This document shows, piece after piece, positions 1-8,014 of a stretch of 64,000 nucleotides of DNA (its first letter is position 1; each line of letters opens with the position of its first letter). The notes under the pieces are model-generated. The model made no database searches, had not been told where the DNA came from, and saw only the letters and a list, made by a program, of their open reading frames with translations. Location: positions 1 through 64,000 of the forward strand of contig VGES01000008.1 of the NCBI GenBank assembly GCA_016869765.1. The letters are read 5' to 3'. Origin of the DNA: Alphaproteobacteria bacterium. Its GTDB lineage: Bacteria; Pseudomonadota; Alphaproteobacteria; SHVP01. The position numbers were made by a program, and so were the translations under genes.

Positions 1-104
1 TTCCTCTGAGACGTTTCATGGGTCCCTCCCGTTGCTGGCCGCGGCGAGAAACGCCCGGCTTGATGAACGCGACAGCCGCAACCACCGAGCAGCCCGGGAG
101 TCCC

Positions 105-268
105 GTGACCGATCTGCTGAGCGTCGTTCTCCGCGCCACCATCTTCGTTCAGAATCTGGATCGTTCAATCCTCATCTATCGGGGCTGCGGAGCAATCGGA
201 TTGCGGCCCGCGTCGCCCTCACCACCGATCCTGACGGACAATACTTTGAGCTTTTCCAGCGCTCCTGA
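105..268 (+). pseudogene. VOC (glyoxalase-fold) gene remnant with internal deletion
   Basis: A GTG-initiated stretch encodes LRATIFVQNLDRSI, which closely matches the N-terminus of the intact VOC protein just downstream (LRRATVFVQDLDRSI). About 30 codons later, in another frame, the DNA encodes DPDGQYFELFQRS and a stop, matching that protein's C-terminus (DPDQQFLEVFQRV). The central ~100 codons are missing and the two ends are out of frame. The simplest reading is a tandem paralogue that lost its middle. A tiny functional ORF is much less likely. Confidence 0.72.
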
Positions 269-302
269 GATTGGATAGGCTCGGGCCCAGGGGAGGACCA
301 CC

Positions 303-791
303 ATGGCTGACACTCCACACATGAGCGCGCTGCGCCGGGCCACCGTATTCGTTCAGGATCTCGATCGTTCGATCCGCTTCTACTCGGAAGCCTTCGCCAT
401 GAGCCTGTGGTTCCGGCGCGAGATGGCGCTGGTCGAAGGCTTCCCGGCGGGCGAACCCGGGCAGGGCGGCGACATGCGCTTCGTGATCTTGCGCGGCTGG
501 GACCCGCAGATCGGAATGATCGGCCTGATCGAGATCAAGAACCCACCGCTCAAGCCGCGCACCGACTATCAATTGCGTCAGGGCACGGCGGCACTCGTGG
601 TCGAAACGACCGACATGGCTCGCACCGCGGCCAAGGTCAGGGAGCTCGGCGGACGCGTCCTGCGTGGGCCTTGGGACGGGCGCAACATCGGGGATCTGAC
701 CGGGACGCCGTTTCCGGCGAAGGTCATGTTCGCGCTCGACCCCGATCAGCAGTTCCTCGAGGTCTTCCAGCGCGTCCAACCCTCGGCCTAG
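303..791 (+). CDS. VOC family protein (glyoxalase/dioxygenase fold)
   Basis: This 162-residue protein has the paired beta-alpha-beta-beta-beta layout of the vicinal oxygen chelate fold. Module one is roughly residues 8-75 and starts RRATVFVQDLDRSIRFY. Module two is roughly residues 90-160 and ends with the typical DPDQQFLEVF, whose Glu is often a metal ligand. The start follows a GGAGGACC ribosome site by four bases. The substrate cannot be read from sequence. It lies just after a decayed paralogue, and its last 4 bases overlap the convergent flotillin-like gene. Confidence 0.88.
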   Translation: MADTPHMSALRRATVFVQDLDRSIRFYSEAFAMSLWFRREMALVEGFPAGEPGQGGDMRFVILRGWDPQIGMIGLIEIKNPPLKPRTDYQLRQGTAALVVETTDMARTAAKVRELGGRVLRGPWDGRNIGDLTGTPFPAKVMFALDPDQQFLEVFQRVQPSA

Positions 792-2134
792 TCGTCGTCC
801 TTCTTGGTCGTCGCGGCGTTCGCTTGTAACGCGCTGAGCGCCGCCTTGATCGGGTCAGGTCCGTCCAACCCGACCTGCTTCAAGAGTTGGTCGACGACCG
901 GCGACTGCAGGCGATAGGCGAGGAGCGCGTTGACCAGCGACTCGGCCGGCGACGCGGAACCACCCGTGGCACCGGCGCTGCCGGTTGCGCCAGGGATGCC
1001 GCGACCACCGAGATCGATGATCTTCACGTCGCCGATTTTCTCCATCGGCTTGACCGCCTCGGCCAAGGCGAGCGGTACGATGCGCAACCGCTCCTTGGTC
1101 AATTCCATTTCGATGATGGCGGCGTTCAACGTGTTGCGCGCTTCGTTGATCAAGCGCTGGCCCTCGGCGTCGACCGTGTACTCGCGCGCCTTGCCCTCCG
1201 CCCGAATCCGCATGGCGTCGGCGTCGGCCTGCGCTTGCGTGCGGACGGCTTCGGCGAGGTCGTTGGCGGCCTGCTTCTCCGCCGTCGCCGCGATCGTACG
1301 CTTGGCAGCATCGCGCTCGGCTTCCTGGCGGGCCGCGATGACCACGATCTGGCGCTCACGTTCGGCTTTCGCGACATCGCGAGCCGTGGTCACCCCTTCC
1401 TCGGCGGAGGTCGCCAGGGCGCGGGCCTGCTCGGCACTGGCGCGGGCTTTCGATTCGTCCTCACTCTTGCGATTGACGGCGATCAGGCGGTCCTGGTCGG
1501 CGAGCGCTGCGGTCTGCTCGGCCTGAATTCGACGCTGCTTGACGGCCAGATCGGCCTCGATGACGGCGGTCTCTTGCGACTGGCGGGCGGCCGCCTGTTT
1601 TCGTGCGATCTCCAGGTCGGCCTCGATCCTGGCGGTCTGCTGGGCCTGATTGGCGGAGGCCTCGATCGCCGCCGACTCGGCTCGCGTGGTGGCCGTCTTC
1701 GACGCGACGTCGCGCTCGAGATTGAGGGTTGCATCCTGCTTCTGGCGATCGATCTCGAGGGTCCGTTGCTTGGCTTCGAGATCCTGCTGAGCGATCGCGA
1801 CTTCGGCCGCGCGAACGGTTTGATTGCGCTCCTGCTTCTTGGCTTCGGTGATGCGGGTGAGGGTGGCCAACCCTTCGGCGTCGAACGCGTTGTTCGGGTT
1901 GAAGTACTTGAAGTCTGTTTGATCGAGGCGGGTCAGCGACGCACTTTCGAGTTCGAGGCCGTTCTGTTCGAGGTCTTTGGCGACGAGCGTCTGCACCTTC
2001 TGCACGAAGACGGTGCGGTTCTCCTGAAGCTCGGCGAGCGCCATCGTCGCGGCGACGCCGCGCAGGCCGTCGACGAACTTGGCCTCGATGAGTTCGCGAA
2101 GCTGGGTGGCGTCGGTCAGGCTGAACGTCGACAT
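788..2134 (-). CDS. Flotillin-like (YqiK family) protein lacking the N-terminal membrane part
   Basis: A 448-residue protein. Residues ~1-110 resemble the second half of an SPFH domain (KVQTLVAKDLEQNGLELES, then LDQTDFKYF). Residues ~110-330 are a long Ala/Glu/Lys/Arg/Gln coiled coil, and residues ~330-448 are a flotillin C-terminus (MELTKERLRIVPLALAEAV, GGRGIPG). Flotillins usually start with a membrane anchor and a full SPFH domain and exceed 500 residues. Here the ATG sits behind a strong AGGAGGAG, so the short start looks genuine. It is the last gene of a leftward operon after pspA and an OB-fold membrane protein, a grouping tied to membrane-stress and membrane-domain organisation in other bacteria. 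Confidence 0.85.
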   Translation of the reverse strand: MSTFSLTDATQLRELIEAKFVDGLRGVAATMALAELQENRTVFVQKVQTLVAKDLEQNGLELESASLTRLDQTDFKYFNPNNAFDAEGLATLTRITEAKKQERNQTVRAAEVAIAQQDLEAKQRTLEIDRQKQDATLNLERDVASKTATTRAESAAIEASANQAQQTARIEADLEIARKQAAARQSQETAVIEADLAVKQRRIQAEQTAALADQDRLIAVNRKSEDESKARASAEQARALATSAEEGVTTARDVAKAERERQIVVIAARQEAERDAAKRTIAATAEKQAANDLAEAVRTQAQADADAMRIRAEGKAREYTVDAEGQRLINEARNTLNAAIIEMELTKERLRIVPLALAEAVKPMEKIGDVKIIDLGGRGIPGATGSAGATGGSASPAESLVNALLAYRLQSPVVDQLLKQVGLDGPDPIKAALSALQANAATTKKDDD

Positions 2135-2171
2135 GAATTCTCCTCCTGGTGCGGCGGATCGTTCGACCGCC

Positions 2172-2837
2172 TCAGCGTTGCAACGAATCCGGTGCGCGTG
2201 CGACGGCGACCGTCACGCCACGCGACTCGACCACCAACACGTTTTCGCCTTCCTCGAAGACATCCCCGGCGACGTGGGGCTCGGCTCGTGGGAAATGCGT
2301 GTTGCCACTGCGATCACGAATGCGAACTTTGGCGACCGAACCTTGGCGCACGGGACCGAGCACGACGACCCCCGTGAGGCCGACGAAATCCCCGGCTGCG
2401 AGGGCGTAGCTTTCATCGCGCGGAAACCAGCGTTGCCAGGCTCGGCTCGCGCTGCGTGTCAGCCGAAACGAAACCACGGCCGCGATGGGAACCGCGGCTG
2501 GCCACGGCAGAGGGGCGAGTATCGAACCCGCGATGCCTTGAATGACCAGGCCCGAGGCCGCGAACGTCGCCGTCAACAGCAACAGGAGGATCAGCAACGG
2601 CACGCGACCCACGTTGAGCCAATCGAGCGACTTGGCGACGAGGCCTTTGGATCCTGCCAGCCCGTCGGCGGCGCCGATGTCGTGATCGAGCGCGCCGTGG
2701 TCAAGGCCGAGTTCATGGACGACCGCCGAGAGCGGTTTGCCGACCAAACTCGTCGCAATCTCGACCACAGTAAGCCCGACGGCGACGAGCCCGGCGACCG
2801 AGAAGGGCAGGAACGGCGAGGTGGCAAGTTGCTCCAT
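2172..2837 (-). CDS. YqiJ/NfeD-like membrane protein with C-terminal OB-fold
   Basis: A 221-residue protein with hydrophobic segments near residues 8-30, 78-98 and 105-125. A soluble region at ~145-215 (AAGDFVGLTGVVVLGPVRQGSVAKVRIRD) reads as the small beta-barrel of YqiJ/NfeD partners of flotillins. The start lies behind GGGGAG. The next gene begins 37 bases downstream and encodes the flotillin-like partner, which fits the conserved YqiJ-YqiK pairing. In known families this protein sits in the inner membrane and works with the flotillin; that role is inferred here. Confidence 0.82.
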   Translation of the reverse strand: MEQLATSPFLPFSVAGLVAVGLTVVEIATSLVGKPLSAVVHELGLDHGALDHDIGAADGLAGSKGLVAKSLDWLNVGRVPLLILLLLLTATFAASGLVIQGIAGSILAPLPWPAAVPIAAVVSFRLTRSASRAWQRWFPRDESYALAAGDFVGLTGVVVLGPVRQGSVAKVRIRDRSGNTHFPRAEPHVAGDVFEEGENVLVVESRGVTVAVARAPDSLQR

Positions 2838-2850
2838 GGCGATCTCCCCG

Positions 2851-2884
2851 GCGCGGAAGGGGACAGTCTACAATCCTTCCGCGC
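2851..2884 (-). other. Perfect hairpin between pspA and the yqiJ-like gene
   Basis: The arms GCGCGGAAGG (2851-2860) and CCTTCCGCGC (2875-2884) are exact reverse complements around a 14-base loop. The hairpin lies between the pspA stop and the next gene's ribosome site. There is no T-run on the leftward strand, so it is not a standard intrinsic terminator. It could stabilise the upstream mRNA or tune read-through within the operon. Confidence 0.6.
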
Positions 2885-2890
2885 GGTGCC

Positions 2891-3553
2891 TTAGTCGCGA
2901 TTCGCCTTGAGGCGGGCGAGTCTTTCACTGATCTGGTTCTTACGGTGCATGCGGTGCAGCTCTTCGAGCACGGCGGGGTTCTCGGGCTTTGGTCCGGTGG
3001 CGACCCCGGTCAAGCGGGCCGCTACGGCCTCGGCACGTTCGACCTTGGCCTGAGCGCTGCCGATGCCACCGCCGGCGCGTCCCCCGACGCTATCCGCCGC
3101 AACGGCTTCGCGAGATTGGCGCAGATCGCGTAAACGGGCTTCCGCTTCGCGGCGGCTGGCCCGAATTGCTTCGAGCGTCGTTTCGAACTGGCCGATGCGC
3201 TCCTCGCAGTCGCCGAGGACGCGGCCGAGAAGCGCGGTCTGCGATTCGATGTCGATTTGTCGGGCGATGCCGGCTTCCGCCAAGTCGTCGCGACTGGACG
3301 ACACCGCCTTCGCCACCTTTTCGTCGAGGTCGGTGCGTTCCATCTCGAGCTCTTTGATCCGTGCGGAAACCCGATGCTTCTCGGCCATGACCTTTCCGAG
3401 CGCGCCGCGCAGCTCATCCGCGGCGCCGTCGATCTCGCGGATGGCCTGTTCCAAGGTGGCTTCCGGGCTCAGCTGTTCAGCGGCGTCCACGGCGGCGTGC
3501 GCCATGCCCGACATGACGCGCCCAATGCGTGAAAGAATGTTGTCCGTAGTCAT
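2891..3553 (-). CDS. pspA: PspA/IM30 family phage-shock membrane protein
   Basis: From the ATG at 3553 this is a 220-residue, almost wholly helical protein (MTTDNILSRIGRVMSGM). It has the PspA N-terminal amphipathic helix, then continuous coiled coil with the usual EQAIREIDGAADELR region. PspA proteins coat stressed membranes and form oligomeric scaffolds. The start is chosen because AAGGAG lies eight bases upstream and the length matches the family. Oddly, the same frame stays open for another 166 codons upstream (see 3554-4051). It heads the pspA - yqiJ-like - flotillin-like gene set. Confidence 0.85.
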   Translation of the reverse strand: MTTDNILSRIGRVMSGMAHAAVDAAEQLSPEATLEQAIREIDGAADELRGALGKVMAEKHRVSARIKELEMERTDLDEKVAKAVSSSRDDLAEAGIARQIDIESQTALLGRVLGDCEERIGQFETTLEAIRASRREAEARLRDLRQSREAVAADSVGGRAGGGIGSAQAKVERAEAVAARLTGVATGPKPENPAVLEELHRMHRKNQISERLARLKANRD

Positions 3554-4051
3554 GGTGTGCTCTCCTTCTGCTGTCGCAACGCCGATGTGGAACTCCCATT
3601 CGCCTGCCGGTGTGCGCCACAAGCGCGCGGGTACGCCACCCAACGATGTGTTTTGATAACCACGCGTAACGAACGGGATCGTGATTCGTCCGGCTGCGGT
3701 AGCGACGCTGAGGGTTGAGACGCCTCGAACCGCGTAGAGTCGTTCATCATAGGGCACGCCCTCCGTTGGCCCGCCACGGCGACGTTGCGCCCAGTCCTTG
3801 AGTGCCAACGTGATCAACTGCGAGGGGAGATCGAAGGTCGCACGGGCCCGCCCGTACCACTCGCGATGCAACGTCACGAGATTGGCGGATTGGGCTGATC
3901 CGACATTCTGGTCCAGCCAGGCGCGCAGCTCGGCGAACCGGACGAACGTCATCTCCAGCTGTTGCCGGGCCTCTTCGCCCGGGCGCAGCGCCAGAATGCA
4001 TATCGCAGGTTGGGTTCTTTGCCGCTGGGCCATGACCCAAAGATAGGCCAT
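3554..4051 (-). CDS. TnpB/OrfB N-terminal-like segment, in frame with pspA
   Basis: An open frame of about 166 codons (ATG at 4051, another at 4033) has no stop of its own and runs directly into the pspA start codon. Its content resembles the N-terminal part of IS200/IS605 TnpB proteins: NLVTLHREWYGRAR, FDLPSQLITLALK, VPYDERLYAV, then GRITIPFVTRGYQ and a short beta region. No RuvC nuclease motifs follow; PspA does. It could be a transposase remnant that lost its stop, or a domesticated domain fused to PspA. The embedded pspA ribosome site suggests PspA is also made alone. The TnpB assignment is from pattern memory. Confidence 0.45.
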
Positions 4052-4211
4052 AGGGTGCCCGAGTCAAGATGAAAAGTAATCATTTAGTCCTTTTGACAGA
4101 AGACTGCGATTTTTTTGTAGGTCAAACACGTAAGCCCCTGTTTGCGTACCGGCGCATCGGCCTCGCACCGCGACAGGCGGCGCTATAGTGTTGGCCCAAA
4201 GGGAGATCCCG

Positions 4212-5348
4212 ATGTTCCAGCCCGGTTTGCACGCGATGATGCCCGCGACGCAGCACGACGAGGACGCGCGGATGAGCTTCGTCTACCAGCTCAAGGAGCA
4301 CGTCGCGACCAAGATCGGGCCGGGAAACAAGCTGGTTTACGAGACCAGCGTCGAGCCGGCGTTTCGCAAGCGCCACGGTCGCTCGCCAAAGGATCGCCAT
4401 GAGGTGCATCGTGAGATGCGCGGTCAGGACTACTGGCGCATGTTCGGCTCGTTGTCGCGCCTCTATCAGGAACTAAAGCAGAGTTATGGCGGGGACATCG
4501 TCGATCGCCAGATCGGCGACCTCAATCAGCGGGCGCGTGGCTATCGTGAACAGGCCAAGAAGGGCTCGCTGCGGCTCGACCCGAACCTCGAAATTCCGCG
4601 CTACCAGAGCGGCGTCGACATTCACTGCCTCCCGGGCGGCTATCACACCGAACGCTCGCCCGATGATGTGACGGCGGGGGCGATGTATGACCCTGGCGTC
4701 TACTACTTCGCCATGGGCGCGATGGGCCCCTACAACGAGGACATGGGCGTGTCGATCGTCGGCTGGTTGAAGAAAACCCGGCCCCAGTTCAAGCCGCGAC
4801 GAATTCTCGACATGGGCTGCACCGTCGGTCATTGCACGACGCCCTATGTCGATGGGTTTCCGGGGGCGGAGGTCCACGCCATCGATCTGGCCGCCCCTGT
4901 GCTGCGCTATGCCCACGCTCGCGCCGAGGCGATGGGCAAGGCGGTCCATTTCGCCCAACAGAACGCCGAGCGTACAGACTACGAGGACGAGTCCTTCGAT
5001 CTCATCGTGTCGCACATCCTACTGCACGAAACGTCGTACCGGGCGGTCTACAACATCATGAAAGAGTGCCAACGCCTTTTGAAGCCGGGCGGGCTCGTCG
5101 TGCATGCCGAAGCTCCGGTGCGCAACGCCGAGATTCCGGCGTTCGATGCGTTCATGCACGACTGGGCGACGCACTACAACGCCGAGCCGTTCTGGGGCAC
5201 GCTGCACGACATGGATCTGAAGAAGCCTGCGCTCCAGGCGGGCTTCGCGGAAAAGGACGTGTTCGTCGCCTACACGCCCAAACTCTACGGCGGTGGGCCG
5301 GGTCTAACCGGGGGCGGCCAGTGGCTGCTGTACGGGGCGAACAAATAG
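4212..5348 (+). CDS. Class I SAM-dependent methyltransferase, paralogue 1 of 5
   Basis: A 378-residue protein starting at the ATG behind AAAGGGAG; an ATG eight codons earlier lacks a ribosome site. The N-terminal ~190 residues form a family-specific region (QHDEDARMSF, HGRSPKDRHEV, YQSGVDIHCLPGGYH). A Rossmann methyltransferase fold follows with motif I ILDMGCTVGHCT, acidic strand-two region EVHAIDLAAPVLRYAHARAE, SFDLIVSHILLHE, and LLKPGGLVVHAE. Four more genes in this window share the whole layout (starts near 8015, 37606, 54856, 55977). Two double-cupin genes follow immediately, suggesting a common pathway. The methyl acceptor is unknown. Confidence 0.88.
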   Translation: MFQPGLHAMMPATQHDEDARMSFVYQLKEHVATKIGPGNKLVYETSVEPAFRKRHGRSPKDRHEVHREMRGQDYWRMFGSLSRLYQELKQSYGGDIVDRQIGDLNQRARGYREQAKKGSLRLDPNLEIPRYQSGVDIHCLPGGYHTERSPDDVTAGAMYDPGVYYFAMGAMGPYNEDMGVSIVGWLKKTRPQFKPRRILDMGCTVGHCTTPYVDGFPGAEVHAIDLAAPVLRYAHARAEAMGKAVHFAQQNAERTDYEDESFDLIVSHILLHETSYRAVYNIMKECQRLLKPGGLVVHAEAPVRNAEIPAFDAFMHDWATHYNAEPFWGTLHDMDLKKPALQAGFAEKDVFVAYTPKLYGGGPGLTGGGQWLLYGANK

Positions 5349-5363
5349 CGCTCGGCCCCAGGG

Positions 5364-6209
5364 ATGGCGCGTCCCCATATCGAATTCGTACCAGCGCAGT
5401 TTCTGCCCTGGCAACGTGGCCTGTACGAAGATGTTCGTCCCGGCGTCGAAACGCGGGTGCTGAGCCGCGACTTCGACACTGGCGCCGCCAGTCTGATGTT
5501 GCGCTACCCCGCCGGCTTCGCCCGACCCGAGCGGGAGCACCTGTCCGCCGACGAAGAGTTTTTTGTGCTCGACGGCATCATCGAGATCAACGGCCAACGC
5601 TATGACCGGCATTGCTACGGCTTCTATCCGGCCGGCTACGTCCGTTACGGCGTCTACTCGGGCGCCGGGGCCGTCGTCCTCACGTTCTTTTCGCGCGAAC
5701 CGAGGGCTCGTTCGGGGATTCCCATTTTCGGACCCGACCCGGCGCGAGTCGTCCGCTGTCTCGATACACGCCGCATGGTGCCCTCGGACACCCACCGCGC
5801 GTCGATGTTCCCGGGCATCAAGCCGAGCGGGACTGTGCACAAGCGGCTGAAGACCGATCCGGCCACGGATGAGGTCACGTGGCTCGTCCTGATTCGTGGT
5901 GGATGGGCGATGACGCAGAACGAGATTCACCCGTGCGTCGAGGAGGAGTTCACGATCGCCGGTGAAATGGTCGGGCCCCACGGCACCATGCGTCCCGGGG
6001 CCTACTTCTGGCGCCCGCCCGGTATCGAGCACGGGCCGTTTGCCTCGGCGACGGGGACCATTCACTTCATTCGTGGCTTGGGTGGCCGCTACACGACCAA
6101 GCTTCGGGAGGTCGCCCCGTCGCCGTGGAACGTGCCCTACGACCCGATCCTGCCGCCGGATTACCGCCAGCACGTCGCCGGCTATCGCGATCTCGAGACC
6201 TGCTACTAG
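5364..6209 (+). CDS. Double-cupin protein, copy A
   Basis: A 281-residue bicupin. The first cupin spans about residues 35-125 (HLSADEEFFVLDG with a metal-type His/Glu pattern) and the second about residues 170-260 (EIHPCVEEEFTIAGEM, then PPGIEHGPF). Cupins of this kind bind a metal and act as dioxygenases, isomerases or small-molecule binders; the substrate is not readable. It starts 15 bases after methyltransferase 1 and is followed eight bases later by a close paralogue, so the three are probably one transcript. Confidence 0.86.
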   Translation: MARPHIEFVPAQFLPWQRGLYEDVRPGVETRVLSRDFDTGAASLMLRYPAGFARPEREHLSADEEFFVLDGIIEINGQRYDRHCYGFYPAGYVRYGVYSGAGAVVLTFFSREPRARSGIPIFGPDPARVVRCLDTRRMVPSDTHRASMFPGIKPSGTVHKRLKTDPATDEVTWLVLIRGGWAMTQNEIHPCVEEEFTIAGEMVGPHGTMRPGAYFWRPPGIEHGPFASATGTIHFIRGLGGRYTTKLREVAPSPWNVPYDPILPPDYRQHVAGYRDLETCY

Positions 6210-6217
6210 GAGACCCT

Positions 6218-7066
6218 GTGGCGCGACCACATATCGAATTCGTCCAGGCGCAGGTCATCCCGTGGCAGCGCGGCCTCTATGGCGGGTCGCGGCCGGGCAC
6301 CGAGACGCGCATCCTCAGTCTCGATGAAGACAACGGCGGGACGAGCCTGATGATTCGCTATCCGTCGGGATGGTCACGGATCGGGACGGAGCACCTCGCG
6401 GTCGACGAAGAGTTCCTCGTACTCGACGGGTCGATCGAGATCGACGGACAAGTCTACGGCAGGCTCGGCTACGGACATTTCCCACGACACTACGTCCGCC
6501 ACCGCATGTCCTCGGGCGGCGGTGCCGTCGTCATGACCTTCTTCTCGGGCGAGCCGAAAGCGATCAGCGGAACGCCGAGCGAGCCGTGTGACGTCAGGCG
6601 CCTCGTGCGCTTCATCGATGCGCTTCGGATGGAAGGAAACGAGAGCCACCGCGCCGAGATGTTCCCGGGCCTCAAGCCGGGCGGTGCCTTGCACAAGCGT
6701 CTGAAGACCGATCCCGTGACCGAGGAGGTCACGTGGATCGTCATGATCCGCGGTGGTCGGATCATGGAGCAAAACGAGATCCACCCGGTCGTCGAGGAGG
6801 AGTTCTCGCTCTCGGGCGACCAGATCGGCCCACGCGGCAACATGCGACCCGGCGCCTACTTCTGGCGTCCCCCCGGAATCCAACACGGGCCGTTCGGCAC
6901 GGCGACCGGAACGACCCACCTCGTGCGCGGCATCGGGGGCAAATACACGACCAGGCTGCAGGACGTGCCCGGGCCGTTCCCCTGGGACACGCCCTACAAC
7001 CCGATCCTGCCGCCCGCCTACCAGGAATACGTCCGCGCCTACGCCGATCGCGAAACCAGCTACTGA
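6218..7066 (+). CDS. Double-cupin protein, copy B
   Basis: A 282-residue bicupin paralogous end to end to the preceding gene; both begin ARPHIEFV and end with a Y-rich tail (ETSY versus ETCY). The start is the GTG at 6218, with AGGAG just upstream and the N-terminus aligned to copy A; the reading frame opens earlier but unsupported. Cupin one holds HLAVDEEFLVLDGSIEI; cupin two holds EIHPVVEEEFSLSGD and PPGIQHGPF. Metal-ligand positions are kept in both domains, so both copies look active. Divergence between copies suggests related but distinct substrates. Confidence 0.86.
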   Translation: MARPHIEFVQAQVIPWQRGLYGGSRPGTETRILSLDEDNGGTSLMIRYPSGWSRIGTEHLAVDEEFLVLDGSIEIDGQVYGRLGYGHFPRHYVRHRMSSGGGAVVMTFFSGEPKAISGTPSEPCDVRRLVRFIDALRMEGNESHRAEMFPGLKPGGALHKRLKTDPVTEEVTWIVMIRGGRIMEQNEIHPVVEEEFSLSGDQIGPRGNMRPGAYFWRPPGIQHGPFGTATGTTHLVRGIGGKYTTRLQDVPGPFPWDTPYNPILPPAYQEYVRAYADRETSY

Positions 7067-7080
7067 GGGACGTTCTTCGT

Positions 7081-7380
7081 TCAGTGACTGGAGGCCAGCG
7101 CCTCGATGATCGTGACCTCGAGGTCGGCCTTGCCCTCGCGCGTCTTCTTGGCCGCGAGGTAGTCGGGATCGGCTTAGAACGCCTTGGCCGTCGCGACGTC
7201 GGGGAATTCGATGAGCACGATCGAACCGGTCTGGGATGCTCCTTCGATGGCCGCAGGGTGGCGGTCGTTCGCGAGCAGACGCCCACGATACTTCTCGAGG
7301 AGCGGCGGCATGCGGTCGCGATACTGATCCATGGCGCCCGGTACGCGAATCGTGACGCGGATGATGGCATAGGCTGTCAT
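7081..7380 (-). pseudogene. DUF1330 family gene interrupted by an in-frame TAA
   Basis: The frame from the ATG at 7380 encodes a normal DUF1330 start (MTAYAIIRVTIRVPGAMDQY) and core FPDVATAKAF. It then hits TAA at 7174-7176. Past the stop the same frame continues perfectly as ADPDYLAAKKTREGKADLEV and ends ALASSH at a TGA (7081-7083), giving the family's usual length of ~95-99 residues. The family usually has Tyr right after AF, so TAC or TAT to TAA is a one-base change. The gene is either freshly inactivated or read through. Confidence 0.85.
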
Positions 7381-7388
7381 GGCGAGCC

Positions 7389-7817
7389 TCAGCGCTTGGG
7401 CGCGGGTTCGGTGATCGCCGGCACACCGGTCGGAACCGTCCCCTCGTGATGATGCCGGCGTAGCCACTGGCCGTTGGTGCGCCGAAAGACGTCGGTGATG
7501 CGAATACGGCCAGACATCGCATTCGGCGGCTGGTACACGAAGTTGAGGTAGTACAGGGCGAGCGCCGTGTCCGCCCAAATGTCGACCAGCACCGGTTCCT
7601 CGACGTTGATCGTCAATTTGCCGCGCTTCTTCGACTGCTCGACGTCGTTCTTGCGAAATCGGGCGCGTCCTTCGGCCCCGACGAACAATTCGGGCTCGAA
7701 CATGTCCCAGATCGTATGATCGGGGTGGTCCATGACCTTCATGCCCTCGATCGAGTGCGCGGCGAAGGCCGCGAAGTTGGCCTTGATCATCCGGACGAGT
7801 TCGTCTTTCTCGCTCAT
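7389..7817 (-). CDS. SnoaL/NTF2-like protein
   Basis: A 142-residue protein with the NTF2-like cone: an N-terminal helix (ELVRMIKANFAAFAAHSIE), a central TIWDMFEPE segment, and a C-terminal strand ending RRTNGQWLRRHHHEG, typical of SnoaL-like/DUF4440-type folds. The ATG at 7817 follows GGAAGGAAG; an in-frame ATG 20 codons earlier has no ribosome site. It sits eight bases upstream of the broken DUF1330 gene on the same strand, so the two probably formed an operon. Members bind or isomerise small molecules; the ligand is unknown. Confidence 0.8.
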   Translation of the reverse strand: MSEKDELVRMIKANFAAFAAHSIEGMKVMDHPDHTIWDMFEPELFVGAEGRARFRKNDVEQSKKRGKLTINVEEPVLVDIWADTALALYYLNFVYQPPNAMSGRIRITDVFRRTNGQWLRRHHHEGTVPTGVPAITEPAPKR

Positions 7818-8014
7818 TGGTCTTCCTTCCCCGAGATTGGCTCGGAACGATAGCGCAGGGCGCTCGTGTTGGCTCATTAGACGGCATGCCGGGGGAATTC
7901 AGTTTCTCTATCGCAAACCCCGAGAGGATTGGGGATATCGGCTCCCCACGGGTGTGGAGATGGCCGGGCTCCGGGGCTAAGATTTGCCGATACGCCATCA
8001 GTAGCGAGGACATC

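Noticed and set aside
887-2377. A 496-codon rightward open frame opposite the flotillin-like and OB-fold genes
   Set aside because: It is antisense to two well-supported genes, has no ribosome site and a Leu/Arg/Gly-skewed composition typical of antisense frames in GC-rich DNA.
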